Assembly (NCBI RefSeq): GCF_051020975.1
Contig: NC_135032.1
Coordinates: 434,001-498,000, forward strand
Length of the DNA: 64,000 nt
Source: Osmia lignaria lignaria
Taxonomy: Eukaryota; Arthropoda; Insecta; Hymenoptera; Megachilidae
Direction: 5' to 3'
In this document: positions 13,316-26,834 of the stretch, one piece after another
Numbering within the stretch: position 1 is the stretch's first letter
Layout: each line of letters starts with the position of its first letter
Program-made: the position numbers and the translations under genes
The notes under the pieces: generated by a model
Seen by the model: only the letters and a program-made list of their open reading frames with translations
What the model was told of the DNA's origin: nothing
The model's database searches: none

Positions 13316-13605
13316 TTGCAGATTTATCTCAAGGGAAGGGGCCTGTCGGACATATTTCGAGATATTTCTTCTTCTTGTTGTTCTTCTTCTGCACAGCTAA
13401 GCTGGAAGTGGCATTTGCGGCTCGCACTAGTGCAGAGTTATTTCAAAGAAAGGGGCCACGGTGTTTCTGTATCTCTATTATGTTGGTGCGGCTTCGGAAC
13501 TTTTAAATATCTCGATATATCTCGAAAACTACGCTTCTGATCAAAAAATATCATAGAACATAAATTGTAGGAAACATAATTCTCTACAAAAAACGTCTCT
13601 TAACA

Positions 13606-15174
13606 TTTTGCCATAGCTCGCTTCGTTTCCGAGATATTTGCAGATTTATCTCAAGGGAAGGGTCCTGATGGACATATTTCGAGATATTTCTTCTTCTTGT
13701 TGTTCTTCTTCTGCACAGCTAAACTGGAAGTGGCATTTGCAGCTCGCAATAGTGCAGAGTTATCTCAAAGAAAGGGGCCACGGTGTTTCTGTATCTCTAT
13801 TATGTTGGTGCGGCTTCGGAACTTTTAAATATCTCGATATATCTCGAAAACTACGCTTCTGATCAAAAAATATAATAGAACGTAAATTGTAGGAAACATT
13901 ACTCTCTACAAAAAAGGTCCCTTAACATTTTGCCATAGCTCGCTTCGTTTCCGAGATATTTGCAGATTTATCTCAAGGGAAGGGTCCTGATGGACATATT
14001 TCGAGATATTTTTTCTTCTTGTTGTTCTTCTTCTGCACAGCTAAACTGGAAGTGGCATTTGCAGCTCGCAATCGTGCAGAGTTATCTCAAAGAAAGGGGC
14101 CACGGTGTTTCTGTATCTCTATTATGTTGGTGCGGCTTCGGAACTTTTAAATATCTTGATATATCTCGAGAACTACGCATCTGATCGAAAAATATCATAG
14201 AACATAAAAAGTAGGAAACTTAATTCTCTACAAAAAAGGTCTCTTAACATTTTGCAATAGCTCGCTTCGTTTCCGAGACATTTGCAGATGTATCTCAAGG
14301 GAAGGGGCCTGACGGACATATTTCGAGATATTTCTTCTTCTTGTTGTTCTTCTTCTGCACAGCTAAGCTGGAAGTGGCATTTGCGGCTCGCACTAGTGCA
14401 CAGTTATCTCAAAGAAAGGGGCCACGGTGTTTCTGTATCTCTATTATGTTGGTGCGGCTTCGGAACTTTTAAATATCTTGATATATCTCGAGAACTACGC
14501 ATCTGATCAAAAAATATCATAGAACATGAAAAGTAGGAAACTTAATTCTCTACAAAAAAGGTCTCTTAACATTTTGCCATAGCTCGCTTCGTTTCCGAGA
14601 TATTTGCAGATTCAGCTCAAAGGAACTGGCCTGACGGATATATTTCGAGATATTTCTTCTTCTTGTTGTTCTTCTTCTGCACAGCTGAGCTGAAAGTGGC
14701 ATTTGCAGGTCGCAATAGTGCAGAATTATCTCAAAGAAAGGGGCCACGGTGTTTCTGTATCTCTATTATGTTGGTGCGTCTTCGGAACTTTTAAATATCT
14801 CGATATATCTCGAAAACTACGCTTCTGATCAAAAAATATCATAGAACGTAAATTGTAGGAAACATTATTCTCTACAAAAAAGGTCCCTTAACATTTTGCC
14901 ATAGCTCGCTTCGTTTCCGAGATATTTGCAGATTTATCTCAAGGGAAGGGTCCTGATGGACATATTTCGAGATATTTCTTCTTCTTGTTGTTCTTCTTCT
15001 GCACAGCTAAACTGGAAGTGGCATTTGCAGCTCGCAATAGTGCAGAGTTATCTCAAAGAAAGGGGCCACGGTGTTTCTGTATCTCTATTATGTTGGTGCG
15101 GCTTCGGAACTTTTAAATATCTCGATATATCTCGAAAACTACGCTTCTGATCAAAAAATATAATAGAACGTAAA
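13606..15174 (+). repeat. Copied segment of about five units, upstream copy
   Basis: This segment shares rare variants with 18436-20004 at an offset of 4,830 bp (15 units). Shared examples are CATTACTCTCTAC, GATATTTTTTCTTC, GATCGAAAAATATC, TTTTGCAATAGC, GAGACATTTGC and CTGACGGATATATTTCG. The copies diverge downstream, where one linker reads AACGTAAAAAGTAGG and the other AACGTAAATTGTAGG. Confidence 0.8.
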
Positions 15175-16535
15175 AAGTAGGAAACTTATTTCTCTACAAG
15201 AAAGGTCTCTAAACATTTTGCCATAGCTCGCTTCGTTTCCGAGATATTTGCAGATTTATCTCAAGGGAAGGGGCCTGACGGACATATTTCGAGATATTTC
15301 TTCTTCCTGTTGTTCTTCTTCTGCACAGCTAAGCTGGAAGTGGCATTTGCAGCTCGCAATAGTGCAGAGTTATCTCAAAGAAAGGGGCCACGGTGTTTCT
15401 GTATCTCTATTATGTTGGTGCGGCTTCGGAACTTTTAAATATCTCGATATATCTCGAAAACTACGCTTCTGATCAAAAAATATCGTAGAACGTAAATTGT
15501 AGGAAACATTATTCTCTACAAAAAAGGTCCCTTAACATTTTGCCATAGCTCGCTTCGTTTCCGAGATATTTGCAGATTTATCTCAAGGGAAGGGTCCTGA
15601 TGGACATATTTCGAGATATTTCTTCTTCTTGTTGTTCTTCTTCTGCACAGCTAAACTGGAAGTGGCATTTCCAGCTCGCAATCGTGCAGAGTTATCTCAA
15701 AGAAAGGGGCCACGGTGTTTCTGTATCTCTATTATGTTGGTGCGGCTTCGGAACTTTTAAATATCTTGATATATCTCGAGAACTACGCATCTGATCAAAA
15801 AATATCATACTACATAAAAAGTAGGAAACTTATTTCTCTACAAGAAAGGTCTCTAAACATTTTGCCATAGCCCGATTCGTTTCCGAGATATTTGCAGATT
15901 TATCTCAAGGGAAGGGGCCTGACGGACATATTTCGAGATATTTCTTCTTCTTGTTGTTCTTCTTCTGCACAGCTAAGCTGGAAGTGGCATTTGCAGCTCG
16001 CAATAGTGCAGAGTTATCTCAAAGAAAGGGGCCACGGTGTTTCTGTATCTCTATTATGTTGGTGCGGCTTCGGAACTTTTAAATATCTCGATATATCTCG
16101 AAAACTACGCTTCTGATCAAAAAATATCATAGAACGTAAATTGTAGGAAACATTATTCTCTACAAAAAAGGTCCCTTAACATTTTGCCATAGCTCGCTTC
16201 GTTTCCGAGATATTTGCAGATTTATCTCAAGGGAAGGGTCCTGATGGACATATTTCGAGATATTTCTTCTTCTTGTTGTTCTTCTTCTGCACAGCTAAAC
16301 TGGAAGTGGCATTTCCAGCTCGCAATCGTGCAGAGTTATCTCAAAGAAAGGGGCCACGGTGTTTCTGTATCTCTATTATGTTGGTGCGGCTTCGGAACTT
16401 TTAAATATCTTGATATATCTCGAGAACTACGCCTCTGATCGAAAAATATCATAGAACATAAAAAGTAGGAAACTTAATTCTCTACAAAAAAGGTCTCTTA
16501 ACATTTTGCCATAGCTCGCTTCGTTTCCGAGACAT

Positions 16536-18467
16536 TTGCAGATTTATCTCAAGGGAAGGGGCCTGACGGACATATTTCGAGATATTTCTTCTTCTTGTTG
16601 TTCTTCCTCTGCACAGCTAAGCTGGAAGTGGCATTTGCAGCTCGCAATAGTGCAGAGTTATCTCAAAGAAAGGGGCCACGGTGTTTCTGTATCTCTATTA
16701 TGTTGGTGCGGCTTCGGAACTTTTAAATATCTTGATATATCTCGAGAACTACACGTCTGATCAAAAAATATCATAGAAGATAAAAAGTAGGAAACTTAAT
16801 TCTCTACAAAAACGGTCTCTTAACATTTTGCCATAGCTCGCTTCGTTTCCGAGATATTTGCAGATATATCTCAAGGGAAGGGGCCTGACGGACATATTTC
16901 GAGATATTTCTTCTTCTTGTTGTTCTTCTTCTGCACAGCTAAGCTGGAAGTGGCATTTGCGGCTCGCACTAGTGCACAGTTATCTCAAAGAAAGGGGCCA
17001 CGGTGTTTCTGTATCTCTATTATGTTGGTGCGGCTTCGGAACTTTTAAATATCTTGATATATCTCGAGAACTACGCATCTGATCAAAAAATATCATAGAA
17101 CATGAAAAGTAGGAAACTTAATTCTCTACAAAAAAGGTCTCTTAACATTTTGCCATAGCTCTCTTCGTTTCCGAGATATTTGCAGATTTATCTCAAGGGA
17201 AGGGGCCTGACGGACATATTTCGAGATATTTCTTCTTCTTGTTGTTCTTCTTCTGCACAGCTGAGCTGAAAGTGGCATTTGCAGGTCGCAATAGTGCACA
17301 GTTATCTCAAAGAAAGGGGCCACGGTGTTTCTGTATCTCTATTATGTTGGTGCGGCTTCGGAACTTTTAAATATCTTGATATATCTCGAGAACTACGCAT
17401 CTGATCAAAAAATATCATAGAACATGAAAAGTAGGAAACTTAATTCTCTACAAAAAAGGTCTCTTAACATTTTGCCATAGCTCGCTTCGTTTCCGAGATA
17501 TTTGCAGATTCAGCTCAAAGGAACTGGCCTGACGGACATATTTCGAGATATTTCTTCTTCTTGTTGTTCTTCCTCTGCACAGCTAAGCTGGAAGTGGCAT
17601 TTGCAGCTCGCAATAGTGCAGAGTTATCTCAAAGAAAGGGGCCACGGTGTTTCTGTATCTCTATTATGTTGGTGCGGCTTCGGAACTTCTAAATATCTTG
17701 ATATATCTCGAGAACTACACGTCTGATCAAAAAATATCATAGAAGATAAAAAGTAGGAAACTTAATTCTCTACAAAAACGGTCTCTTAACATTTTGCCAT
17801 AGCTCGCTTCGTTTCCGAGATATTTGCAGATATATCTCAAGGGAAGGGGCCTGACGGACATATTTCGAGATATTTCTTCTTCTTGTTGTTCTTCTTCTGC
17901 ACAGCTAAGCTGGAAGTGGCATTTGCGGCTCGCACTAGTGCACAGTTATCTCAAAGAAAGGGGCCACGGTGTTTCTGTATCTCTATTATGTTGGTGCGGC
18001 TTCGGAACTTTTAAATATCTTGATATATCTCGAGAACTACGCATCTGATCAAAAAATATCATAGAACATGAAAAGTAGGAAACTTAATTCTCTACAAAAA
18101 AGGTCTCTTAACATTTTGCCATAGCTCTCTTCCTTTCCGAGATATTTGCAGATTTATCTCAAGGGAAGGGGCCTGACGGACATATTTCGAGATATTTCTT
18201 CTTCTTGTTGTTCTTCTTCTGCACAGCTGAGCTGAAAGTGGCATTTGCAGGTCGCAATAGTGCAGAATTATCTCAAAGAAAGGGGCCACGGTGTTTCTGT
18301 ATCTCTATTATGTTGGTGCGTCTTCGGAACTTTTAAATATCTCGATATATCTCGAAAACTACGCTTCTGATCAAAAAATATCATAGAACGTAAATTGTAG
18401 GAAACATTATTCTCTACAAAAAAGGTCCCTTAACATTTTGCCATAGCTCGCTTCGTTTCCGAGATAT
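16536..18467 (+). repeat. Three-unit (966-bp) tandem higher-order repeat, two copies
   Basis: Units starting at 16536, 16858 and 17180 are repeated in order at 17502, 17824 and 18146. The marker AACTACACGTCTGATC occurs at the same place in both first units, followed by ACAAAAACGGTC in the linker and GTGCACAGTTATC in the second unit. The first units differ in arm A: the earlier has the common form and the later the Q form. Confidence 0.8.
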
Positions 18468-20004
18468 TTGCAGATTTATCTCAAGGGAAGGGTCCTGATG
18501 GACATATTTCGAGATATTTCTTCTTCTTGTTGTTCTTCTTCTGCACAGCTAAACTGGAAGTGGCATTTGCAGCTCGCAATAGTGCAGAGTTATCTCAAAG
18601 AAAGGGGCCACGGTGTTTCTGTATCTCTATTATGTTGGTGCGGCTTCGGAACTTTTAAATATCTCGATATATCTCGAAAACTACGCTTCTGATCAAAAAA
18701 TATAATAGAACGTAAATTGTAGGAAACATTACTCTCTACAAAAAAGGTCCCTTAAGATTTTGCCATAGCTCGCTTTGTTTCCGAGATATTTGCAGATTTA
18801 TCTCAAGGGAAGGGTCCTGATGGACATATTTCGAGATATTTTTTCTTCTTGTTGTTCTTCTTCTGCACAGCTAAACTGGAAGTGGCATTTGCAGCTCGCA
18901 ATCGTGCAGAGTTATCTCAAAGAAAGGGGCCACGGTGTTTCTGTATCTCTATTATGTTGGTGCGGCTTCGGAACTTTTAAATATCTTGATATATCTCGAG
19001 AACTACGCATCTGATCGAAAAATATCATAGAACATAAAAAGTAGGAAACTTAATTCTCTACAAAAAAGGTCTCTTAACATTTTGCAATAGCTCGCTTCGT
19101 TTCCGAGACATTTGCAGATTTATCTCAAGGGAAGGGGCCTGACGGACATATTTCGAGATATTTCTTCTTCTTGTTGTTCTTCTTCTGCACAGCTAAGCTG
19201 GAAGTGGCATTTGCGGCTCGCACTAGTGCACAGTTATCTCAAAGAAAGGGGCCACGGTGTTTCTGTATCTCTATTATGTTGGTGCGGCTTCGGAACTTTT
19301 AAATATCTTGATATATCTCGAGAACTACGCATCTGATCAAAAAATATCATAGAACATGAAAAGTAGGAAACTTAATTCTCTACAAAAAAGGTCTCTTAAC
19401 ATTTTGCCATAGCTCGCTTCGTTTCCGAGATATTTGCAGATTCAGCTCAAAGGAACTGGCCTGACGGATATATTTCGAGATATTTCTTCTTCTTGTTGTT
19501 CTTCTTCTGCACAGCTGAGCTGAAAGTGGCATTTGCAGGTCGCAATAGTGCAGAATTATCTCAAAGAAAGGGGCCACGGTGTTTCTGTATCTCTATTATG
19601 TTGGTGCGTCTTCGGAACTTTTAAATATCTCGATATATCTCGAAAACTACGCTTCTGATCAAAAAATATCATAGAACGTAAATTGTAGGAAACATTATTC
19701 TCTACAAAAAAGGTCCCTTAACATTTTGCCATAGCTCGCTTCGTTTCCGAGATATTTGCAGATTTATCTCAAGGGAAGGGTCCTGATGGACATATTTCGA
19801 GATATTTCTTCTTCTTGTTGTTCTTCTTCTGCACAGCTAAACTGGAAGTGGCATTTGCAGCTCGCAATAGTGCAGAGTTATCTCAAAGAAAGGGGCCACG
19901 GTGTTTCTGTATCTCTATTATGTTGGTGCGGCTTCGGAACTTTTAAATATCTCGATATATCTCGAAAACTACGCTTCTGATCAAAAAATATAATAGAACG
20001 TAAA
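18436..20004 (+). repeat. Copied segment of about five units, downstream copy
   Basis: This matches 13606-15174, with only a few single-base differences that I could find. Examples are TTAAGATTTT for TTAACATTTT near 18754, CGCTTTGTTT for CGCTTCGTTT near 18776, and GATTTATC for GATGTATC at the unit starting 19112. Confidence 0.8.
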
Positions 20005-21687
20005 TTGTAGGAAACATTACTCTCTACAAAAAAGGTCCCTTAACATTTTGCCATAGCTCGCTTCGTTTCCGAGATATTTGCAGATTTATCTCAAGGGAAG
20101 GGTCCTGATGGACATATTTCGAGATATTTCTTCTTCTTGTTGTTCTTCTTCTGCACAGCTAAACTGGAAGTGGCATTTGCAGCTCGCAATCGTGCAGAGT
20201 TATCTCAAAGAAAGGGGCCACGGTGTTTCTGTATCTCTATTATGTTGGTGCGGCTTCGGAACTTTTAAATATCTTGATATATCTCGAGAACTACGCCTCT
20301 GATCGAAAAATATCATAGAACATAAAAAGTAGGAAACTTAATTCTCTACAAAAAAGGTCTCTTAACATTTTGCAATAGCTCGCTTCGTTTCCGAGACATT
20401 TGCAGATTTATCTCAAGGGAAGGGGCCTGACGGACATATTTCGAGATATTTCTTCTTCTTGTTGTTCTTCTTCTGCACAGCTAAGCTGGAAGTGGCATTT
20501 GCGGCTCGCACTAGTGCACAGTTATCTCAAAGAAAGGGGCCACGGTGTTTCTGTATCTCTATTATGTTGGTGCGGCTTCGGAACTTTTAAATATCTTGAT
20601 ATATCTCGAGAACTACGCATCTGATCAAAAAATATCATAGAACATGAAAAGTAGGAAACTTAATTCTCTACAAAAAAGGTCTCTTAACATTTTGCCATAG
20701 CTCGCTTCGTTTCCGAGATATTTGCAGATTCAGCTCAAAGGAACTGGCCTGACGGATATATTTCGAGATATTTCTTCTTCTTGTTGTTCTTCCTCTGCAC
20801 AGCTAAGCTGGAAGTGGCATTTGCAGCTCGCAATAGTGCAGAGTTATCTCAAAGAAAGGGGCCACGGTGTTTCTGTATCTCTATTATGTTGGTGCGGCTT
20901 CGGAACTTTTAAATATCTCGATATATCTCGAAAACTACGCATCTGATCAAAAAATATCATAGAACATGAAAAGTAGGAAACATAATTCTCTACAAAAAAG
21001 GTCTCTTAACATTTTGCCATAGCTCTCTTCGTTTCCGAGATATTTGCAGATATATCTCAAGGGAAGGGGCCTGACGGACATATTTCGAGATATTTCTTCT
21101 TCTTGTTGTTCTTCTTCTGCACAGCTAAGCTGGAAGTGGCATTTGCGGCTCGCACTAGTGCACAGTTATCTCAAAGAAAGGGGCCACGGTGTTTCTGTAT
21201 CTCTATTATGTTGGTGCGGCTTCGGAACTTTTAAATATCTTGATATATCTCGAGAACTACGCATCTGATCAAAAAATATCATAGAACATGAAAAGTAGGA
21301 AACTTAATTCTCTACAAAAAAGGTCTCTTAACATTTTGCCATAGCTCTCTTCGTTTCCGAGATATTTGCAGATTTATCTCAAGGGAAGGGGCCTGACGGA
21401 CATATTTCGAGATATTTCTTCTTCTTGTTGTTCTTCTTCTGCACAGCTGAGCTGAAAGTGGCATTTGCAGGTCGCAATAGTGCAGAATTATCTCAAAGAA
21501 AGGGGCCACGGTGTTTCTGTATCTCTATTATGTTGGTGCGTCTTCGGAACTTTTAAATATCTCGATATATCTCGAAAACTACGCTTCTGATCAAAAAATA
21601 TCATAGAACATAAATTGTAGGAAACATAATTCTCTACAAAAAACGTCTCTTAACATTTTGCCATAGCTCGCTTCGTTTCCGAGATAT

Positions 21688-23297
21688 TTGCAGATTCAGC
21701 TCAAAGGAACTGGCCTGACGGACATATTTCGAGATATTTCTTCTTCTTGTTGTTCTTCCTCTGCACAGCTAAGCTGGAAGTGGCATTTGCAGCTCGCAAT
21801 AGTGCAGAGTTATCTCAAAGAAAGGGGCCACGGTGTTTCTGTATCTCTATTATGTTGGTGCGGCTTCGGAACTTTTAAATATCTCGATATATCTCGAAAA
21901 CTACGCATCTGATCAAAAAATATCATAGAACATGAAAAGTAGGAAACATAATTCTCTACAAAAAAGGTCTCTTAACATTTTGCCATAGCTCTCTTCGTTT
22001 CCGAGATATTTGCAGATTCAGCTCAAAGGAACTGGCCTGACGGACATATTTCGAGATATTTCTTCTTCTTGTTGTTCTTCTTCTGCACAGCTGAGCTGAA
22101 AGTGGCATTTGCAGGTCGCAATAGTGCAGAATTATCTCAAAGAAAGGGGCCACGGTGTTTCTGTATCTCTATTATGTTGGTGCGTCTTCGGAACTTTTAA
22201 ATATCTCGATATATCTCGAAAACTACGCTTCTGATCAAAAAATATCATAGAACATAAATTGTAGGAAACATAATTCTCTACAAAAAACGTGTCTTAACAT
22301 TTTGCCATAGCTCGCTTCGTTTCCGAGATATTTGCAGATTCAGCTCAAAGGAACTGGCCTGACGGACATATTTCGAGATATTTCTTCTTCTTGTTGTTCT
22401 TCCTCTGCACAGCTAAGCTGGAAGTGGCATTTGCAGCTCGCAATAGTGCAGAGTTATCTCAAAGAAAGGGGCCACGATGTTTCTGTATCTCTATTATGTT
22501 GGTGCGGCTTCGGAACTTTTAAATATCTCGATATATCTCGAAAACTACGCATCTGATCAAAAAATATCATAGAACATGAAAAGTAGGAAACATAATTCTC
22601 TACAAAAAAGGTCTCTTAACATTTTGCCATAGCTCTCTTCGTTTCCGAGATATTTGCAGATTCAGCTCAAAGGAACTGGCCTGACGGACATATTTCGAGA
22701 TATTTCTTCTTCTTGTTGTTCTTCTTCTGCACAGCTGAGCTGAAAGTGGCATTTGCAGGTCGCAATAGTGCAGAATTATCTCAAAGAAAGGGGCCACGGT
22801 GTTTCTGTATCTCTATTATGTTGGTGCGTCTTCGGAACTTTTAAATATCTCGATATATCTCGAAAACTACGCTTCTGATCAAAAAATATCATAGAACATA
22901 AATTGTAGGAAACATAATTCTCTACAAAAAACGTCTCTTAACATTTTGCCATAGCTCGCTTCGTTTCCGAGATATTTGCAGATTCAGCTCAAAGGAACTG
23001 GCCTGACGGACATATTTCGAGATATTTCTTCTTCTTGTTGTTCTTCCTCTGCACAGCTAAGCTGGAAGTGGCATTTGCAGCTCGCAATAGTGCAGAGTTA
23101 TCTCAAAGAAAGGGGCCACGGTGTTTCTGTATCTCTATTATGTTGGTGCGGCTTCGGAACTTTTAAATATCTCGATATATCTCGAAAACTACGCATCTGA
23201 TCAAAAAATATCATAGAACATGAAAAGTAGGAAACATAATTCTCTACAAAAAAGGTCTCTTAACATTTTGCCATAGCTCTCTTCGTTTCCGAGATAT
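21688..23297 (+). repeat. Two-unit (644-bp) higher-order repeat, 2.5 copies
   Basis: Q-type units at 21688, 22332 and 22976 alternate with units at 22010 and 22654 that carry GAGCTGAAAGTGG and GTGCGTCTTCGG. Both kinds have the Q form of arm A, but they differ in the C/T of the TTCTTCCTC site. Small private differences (GTGTCTTAAC and CACGATGTT near 22290 and 22480) mark the middle copy. The same unit pair reappears at 28009-28652 and 31432-32075. Confidence 0.8.
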
Positions 23298-25551
23298 TTG
23301 CAGATTTATCTCAAGGGAAGGGGCCTGACGGACATATTTCGAGATATTTCTTCTTCGTGTTGTTCTTCTTCTGCACAGCTGAGCTGGAAGTGGCATTTGC
23401 AGGTCGCAATAGTGCAGAATTATCTCAAAGAAAGGGGCCACGGTGTTTCTGTATCTCTATTATGTTGGTGCGGCTTCGGAACTTTTAAATATCTCGATAT
23501 ATCTCGAAAACTACGCTTCTGATCAAAAAATATCATAGAACGTAAATTGTAGGAAACATTATTCTCTACAAAAAAGGTCCCTTAACATTTTGCCATAGCT
23601 CGCTTCGTTTCCGAGATATTTGCAGATTTATCTCAAGGGAAGGGGCCTGACGGACATATTTTGAGATATTTCTTCTTCTTGTTGTTCTTCTTCTGCACAG
23701 CTAAGCTGGAAGTGGCATTTGCAGCGCGCAATAGTGCAGAGTTATCTCAAAGAAAGGGGCCACGGTGTTTCTGTATCTCTATTATGTTGGTGCGGCTTCG
23801 GAACTTTTAAATATCTTGATATATCTCGAGAACTACGCTTCTGATCAAAAAATATCATACTACATAAAAAGTAGGAAACTTATTTCTCTACAAGAAAGGT
23901 CTCTAAACATTTTGCCATAGCTCGCTTCGTTTCCGAGATATTTGCAGATTTATCTCAAGGGAAGGGGCCTGACGGACATATTTCGAGATATTTCTTCTTC
24001 TTGTTGTTCTTCTTCTGCACAGCTAAGCTGGAAGTGGCATTTGCAGCTCGCAATAGTGCAGAGTTATCTCAAAGAAAGGGGCCACGGTGTTTCTGTATCT
24101 CTATTATGTTGGTGCGGCTTCGGAACTTTTAAATATCTCGATATATCTCGAAAACTACGCTTCTGATCAAAAAATATCATAGAACGTAAATTGTAGGAAA
24201 CATTATTCTCTACAAAAAAGGTCCCTTAACATTTTGCCATAGCTCGCTTCGTTTCCGAGATATTTGCAGATTTATCTCAAGGGAAGGGTCCTGATGGACA
24301 TATTTCGAGATATTTCTTCTTCTTGTTGTTCTTCTTCTGCACAGCTAAACTGGAAGTGGCATTTCCAGCTCGCAATCGTGCAGAGTTATCTCAAAGAAAG
24401 GGGCCACGGTGTTTCTGTATCTCTATTATGTTGGTGCGGCTTCGGAACTTTTAAATATCTTGATATATCTCGAAAACTACGCTTCTGATCAAAAAATATC
24501 ATACTACATAAAAAGTAGGAAACTTATTTCTCTACAAGAAAGGTCTCTAAACATTTTGCCATAGCTCGCTTCGTTTCCGAGATATTTGCAGATTTATCTC
24601 AAGGGAAGGGGCCTGACGGACATATTTCGAGATATTTCTTCTTCTTGTTGTCCTTCTTCTGCACAGCTAAGCTGGAAGTGGCATTTGCAGCTCGCAATAG
24701 TGCAGAGTTATCTCAAAGAAAGGGGCCACGGTGTTTCTGTATCTCTATTATGTTGGTGCGGCTTCGGAACTTTTAAATATCTCGATATATCTCGAAAACT
24801 ACGCTTCTGACCAAAAAATATCATAGAACGTAAATTGTAGGAAACATTATTCTCTACAAAAAAGGTCCCTTAACATTTTGTCATAGCTCGCTTCGCTTCC
24901 GAGATATTTGCAGATTTATCTCAAGGGAAGGGTCCTGATGGACATATTTCGAGATATTTCTTCTTCTTGTTGTTCTTCTTCTGCACAGCTAAGCTGGAAG
25001 TGGCATTTGCAGCGCGCAATAGTGCAGAGTTATCTCAAAGAAAGGGGCCACGGTGTTTCTGTATCTCTATTATGTTGGTGCGGCTTCGGAACTTTTAAAT
25101 ATCTTGATATATCTCGAGAACTACGCATCTGATCAAAAAATATCATACTACATAAAAAGTAGGAAACTTATTTCTCTACAAGAAAGGTCTCTAAACATTT
25201 TGCCATAGCTCGCTTCGTTTCCGAGATATTTGCAGATTTATCTCAAGGGAAGGGGCCTGACGGACATATTTCGAGATATTTCTTCTTCTTGTTGTTCTTC
25301 TTCTGCACAGCTAAGCTGGAAGTGGCATTTGCAGCTCGCAATAGTGCAGAGTTATCTCAAAGAAAGGGGCCACGGTGTTTCTGTATCTCTATTATGTTGG
25401 TGCGGCTTCGGAACTTTTAAATATCTCGATATATCTCGAAAACTACGCTTCTGATCAAAAAATATCATAGAACGTAAATTGTAGGAAACATTATTCTCTA
25501 CAAAAAAGGTCCCTTAACATTTTGCCATAGCTCGCTTCGTTTCCGAGATAT

Positions 25552-25868
25552 TTGCAGATTTATCTCAAGGGTCCTGATGGACATATTTCGAGATATTTCT
25601 TCTTCTTGTTGTTCTTCTTCTGCACAGCTAAACTGGAAGTGGCAGTTCCAGCTCGCAATCGTGCAGAGTTATCTCAAAGAAAGGGGCCACGGTGTTTCTG
25701 TATCTCTATTATGTTGGTGCGGCTTCGGAACTTTTAAATATCTTGATATATCTCGAGAACTACGCATCTGATCAAAAAATATCATACTACATAAAAAGTA
25801 GGAAACTTATTTCTCTACAAGAAAGGTCTCTAAACATTTTGCCATAGCTCGCTTCGTTTCCGAGATAT
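25552..25868 (+). repeat. 317-bp unit with 5-bp deletion, copy 1
   Basis: Arm A reads TATCTCAAGGGTCCTGATGG, where full V-type units have an extra AAGGG before TCCTG. The lost 5 bp sit in a GGGAAGGG context, so slippage or short-repeat deletion is likely. This is the first length change after 79 units of exactly 322 bp. It also carries TGGCAGTTCCAG in place of TGGCATTTCCAG. Confidence 0.9.
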
Positions 25869-26834
25869 TTGCAGATTTATCTCAAGGGAAGGGGCCTGAC
25901 GGACATATTTCGAGATACTTCTTCTTCTTGTTGTTCTTCTTCTGCACAGCTAAGCTGGAAGTGGCATTTGCAGCTCGCAATAGTGCAGAGTTATCTCAAA
26001 GAAAGGGGCCACGGTGTTTCTGTATCTCTATTATGTTGGTGCGGCTTCGGAACTTTTAAATATCTCGATATATCTCGAAAACTACGCTTCTGATCAAAAA
26101 ATATCATAGAACGTAAATTGTAGGAAACATTATTCTCTACAAAAAAGGTCCCTTAACATTTTGCCATAGCTCGCTTCGTTTCCGAGATATTTGCAGATTT
26201 ATCTCAAGGGAAGGGTCCTGATGGACATATTTCGAGATATTTCTTCTTCTTGTTGTTCTTCTTCTGCACAGCTAAACTGGAAGTGGCATTTCCAGCTCGC
26301 AATCGTGCAGAGTTATCTCAAAGAAAGGGGCCACGGTGTTTCTGTATCTCTATTATGTTGGTGCGGCTTCGGAACTTTTAAATATCTTGATATATCTCGA
26401 GAACTACGCATCTGATCAAAAAATATCATACTACATAAAAAGTAGGAAACTTATTTCTCTACAAGAAAGGTCTCTAAACATTTTGCCATAGCTCGCTTCG
26501 TTTCCGAGATATTTGCAGATTTATCTCAAGGGAAGGGGCCTGACGGACATATTTCGAGATACTTCTTCTTCTTGTTGTTCTTCTTCTGCACAGCTAAGCT
26601 GGAAGTGGCATTTGCAGCTCGCAATAGTGCAGAGTTATCTCAAAGAAAGGGGCCACGGTGTTTCTGTATCTCTATTATGTTGGTGCGGCTTCGGAACTTT
26701 TAAATATCTCGATATATCTCGAAAACTACGCTTCTGATCAAAAAATATCATAGAACGTAAATTGTAGGAAACATTATTCTCTACAAAAAAGGTCCCTTAA
26801 CATTTTGCCATAGCTCGCTTCGTTTCCGAGATAT

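Larger units (their letters stand above)
1..13605 (+). repeat. Array block 1: S-type units dominate
   Basis: Most units here carry three linked variants: ACATTTCGCC just before the unit start, GCCTGTCGG at +31, and GCGGCTCGCACTAGTG at about +102. They are interleaved with units carrying GCAGGTCGC or GCAGCGCGC, and with the CAGTTCAAAGGAACGGG variant. S-type units are absent from about 13.6 to 32.4 kb and reappear sparsely from 32398 on. The block contains no length change: every unit is exactly 322 bp. Confidence 0.8.
13606..23297 (+). repeat. Array block 2: V-type and Q-type units
   Basis: Units here carry GGGTCCTGATGG with CAGCTAAACTGG (V-type), CAGCTCAAAGGAACTGG (Q-type), or GCACTAGTGCACAG. 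Linkers are of the AACGTAAATTGTAGG and AACATGAAAAGTAGG kinds, unlike block 1. Several units contain GAGCTGAAAGTGG with GTGCGTCTTCGG. Two-unit and three-unit higher-order groups lie inside it. All units remain 322 bp. Confidence 0.8.
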
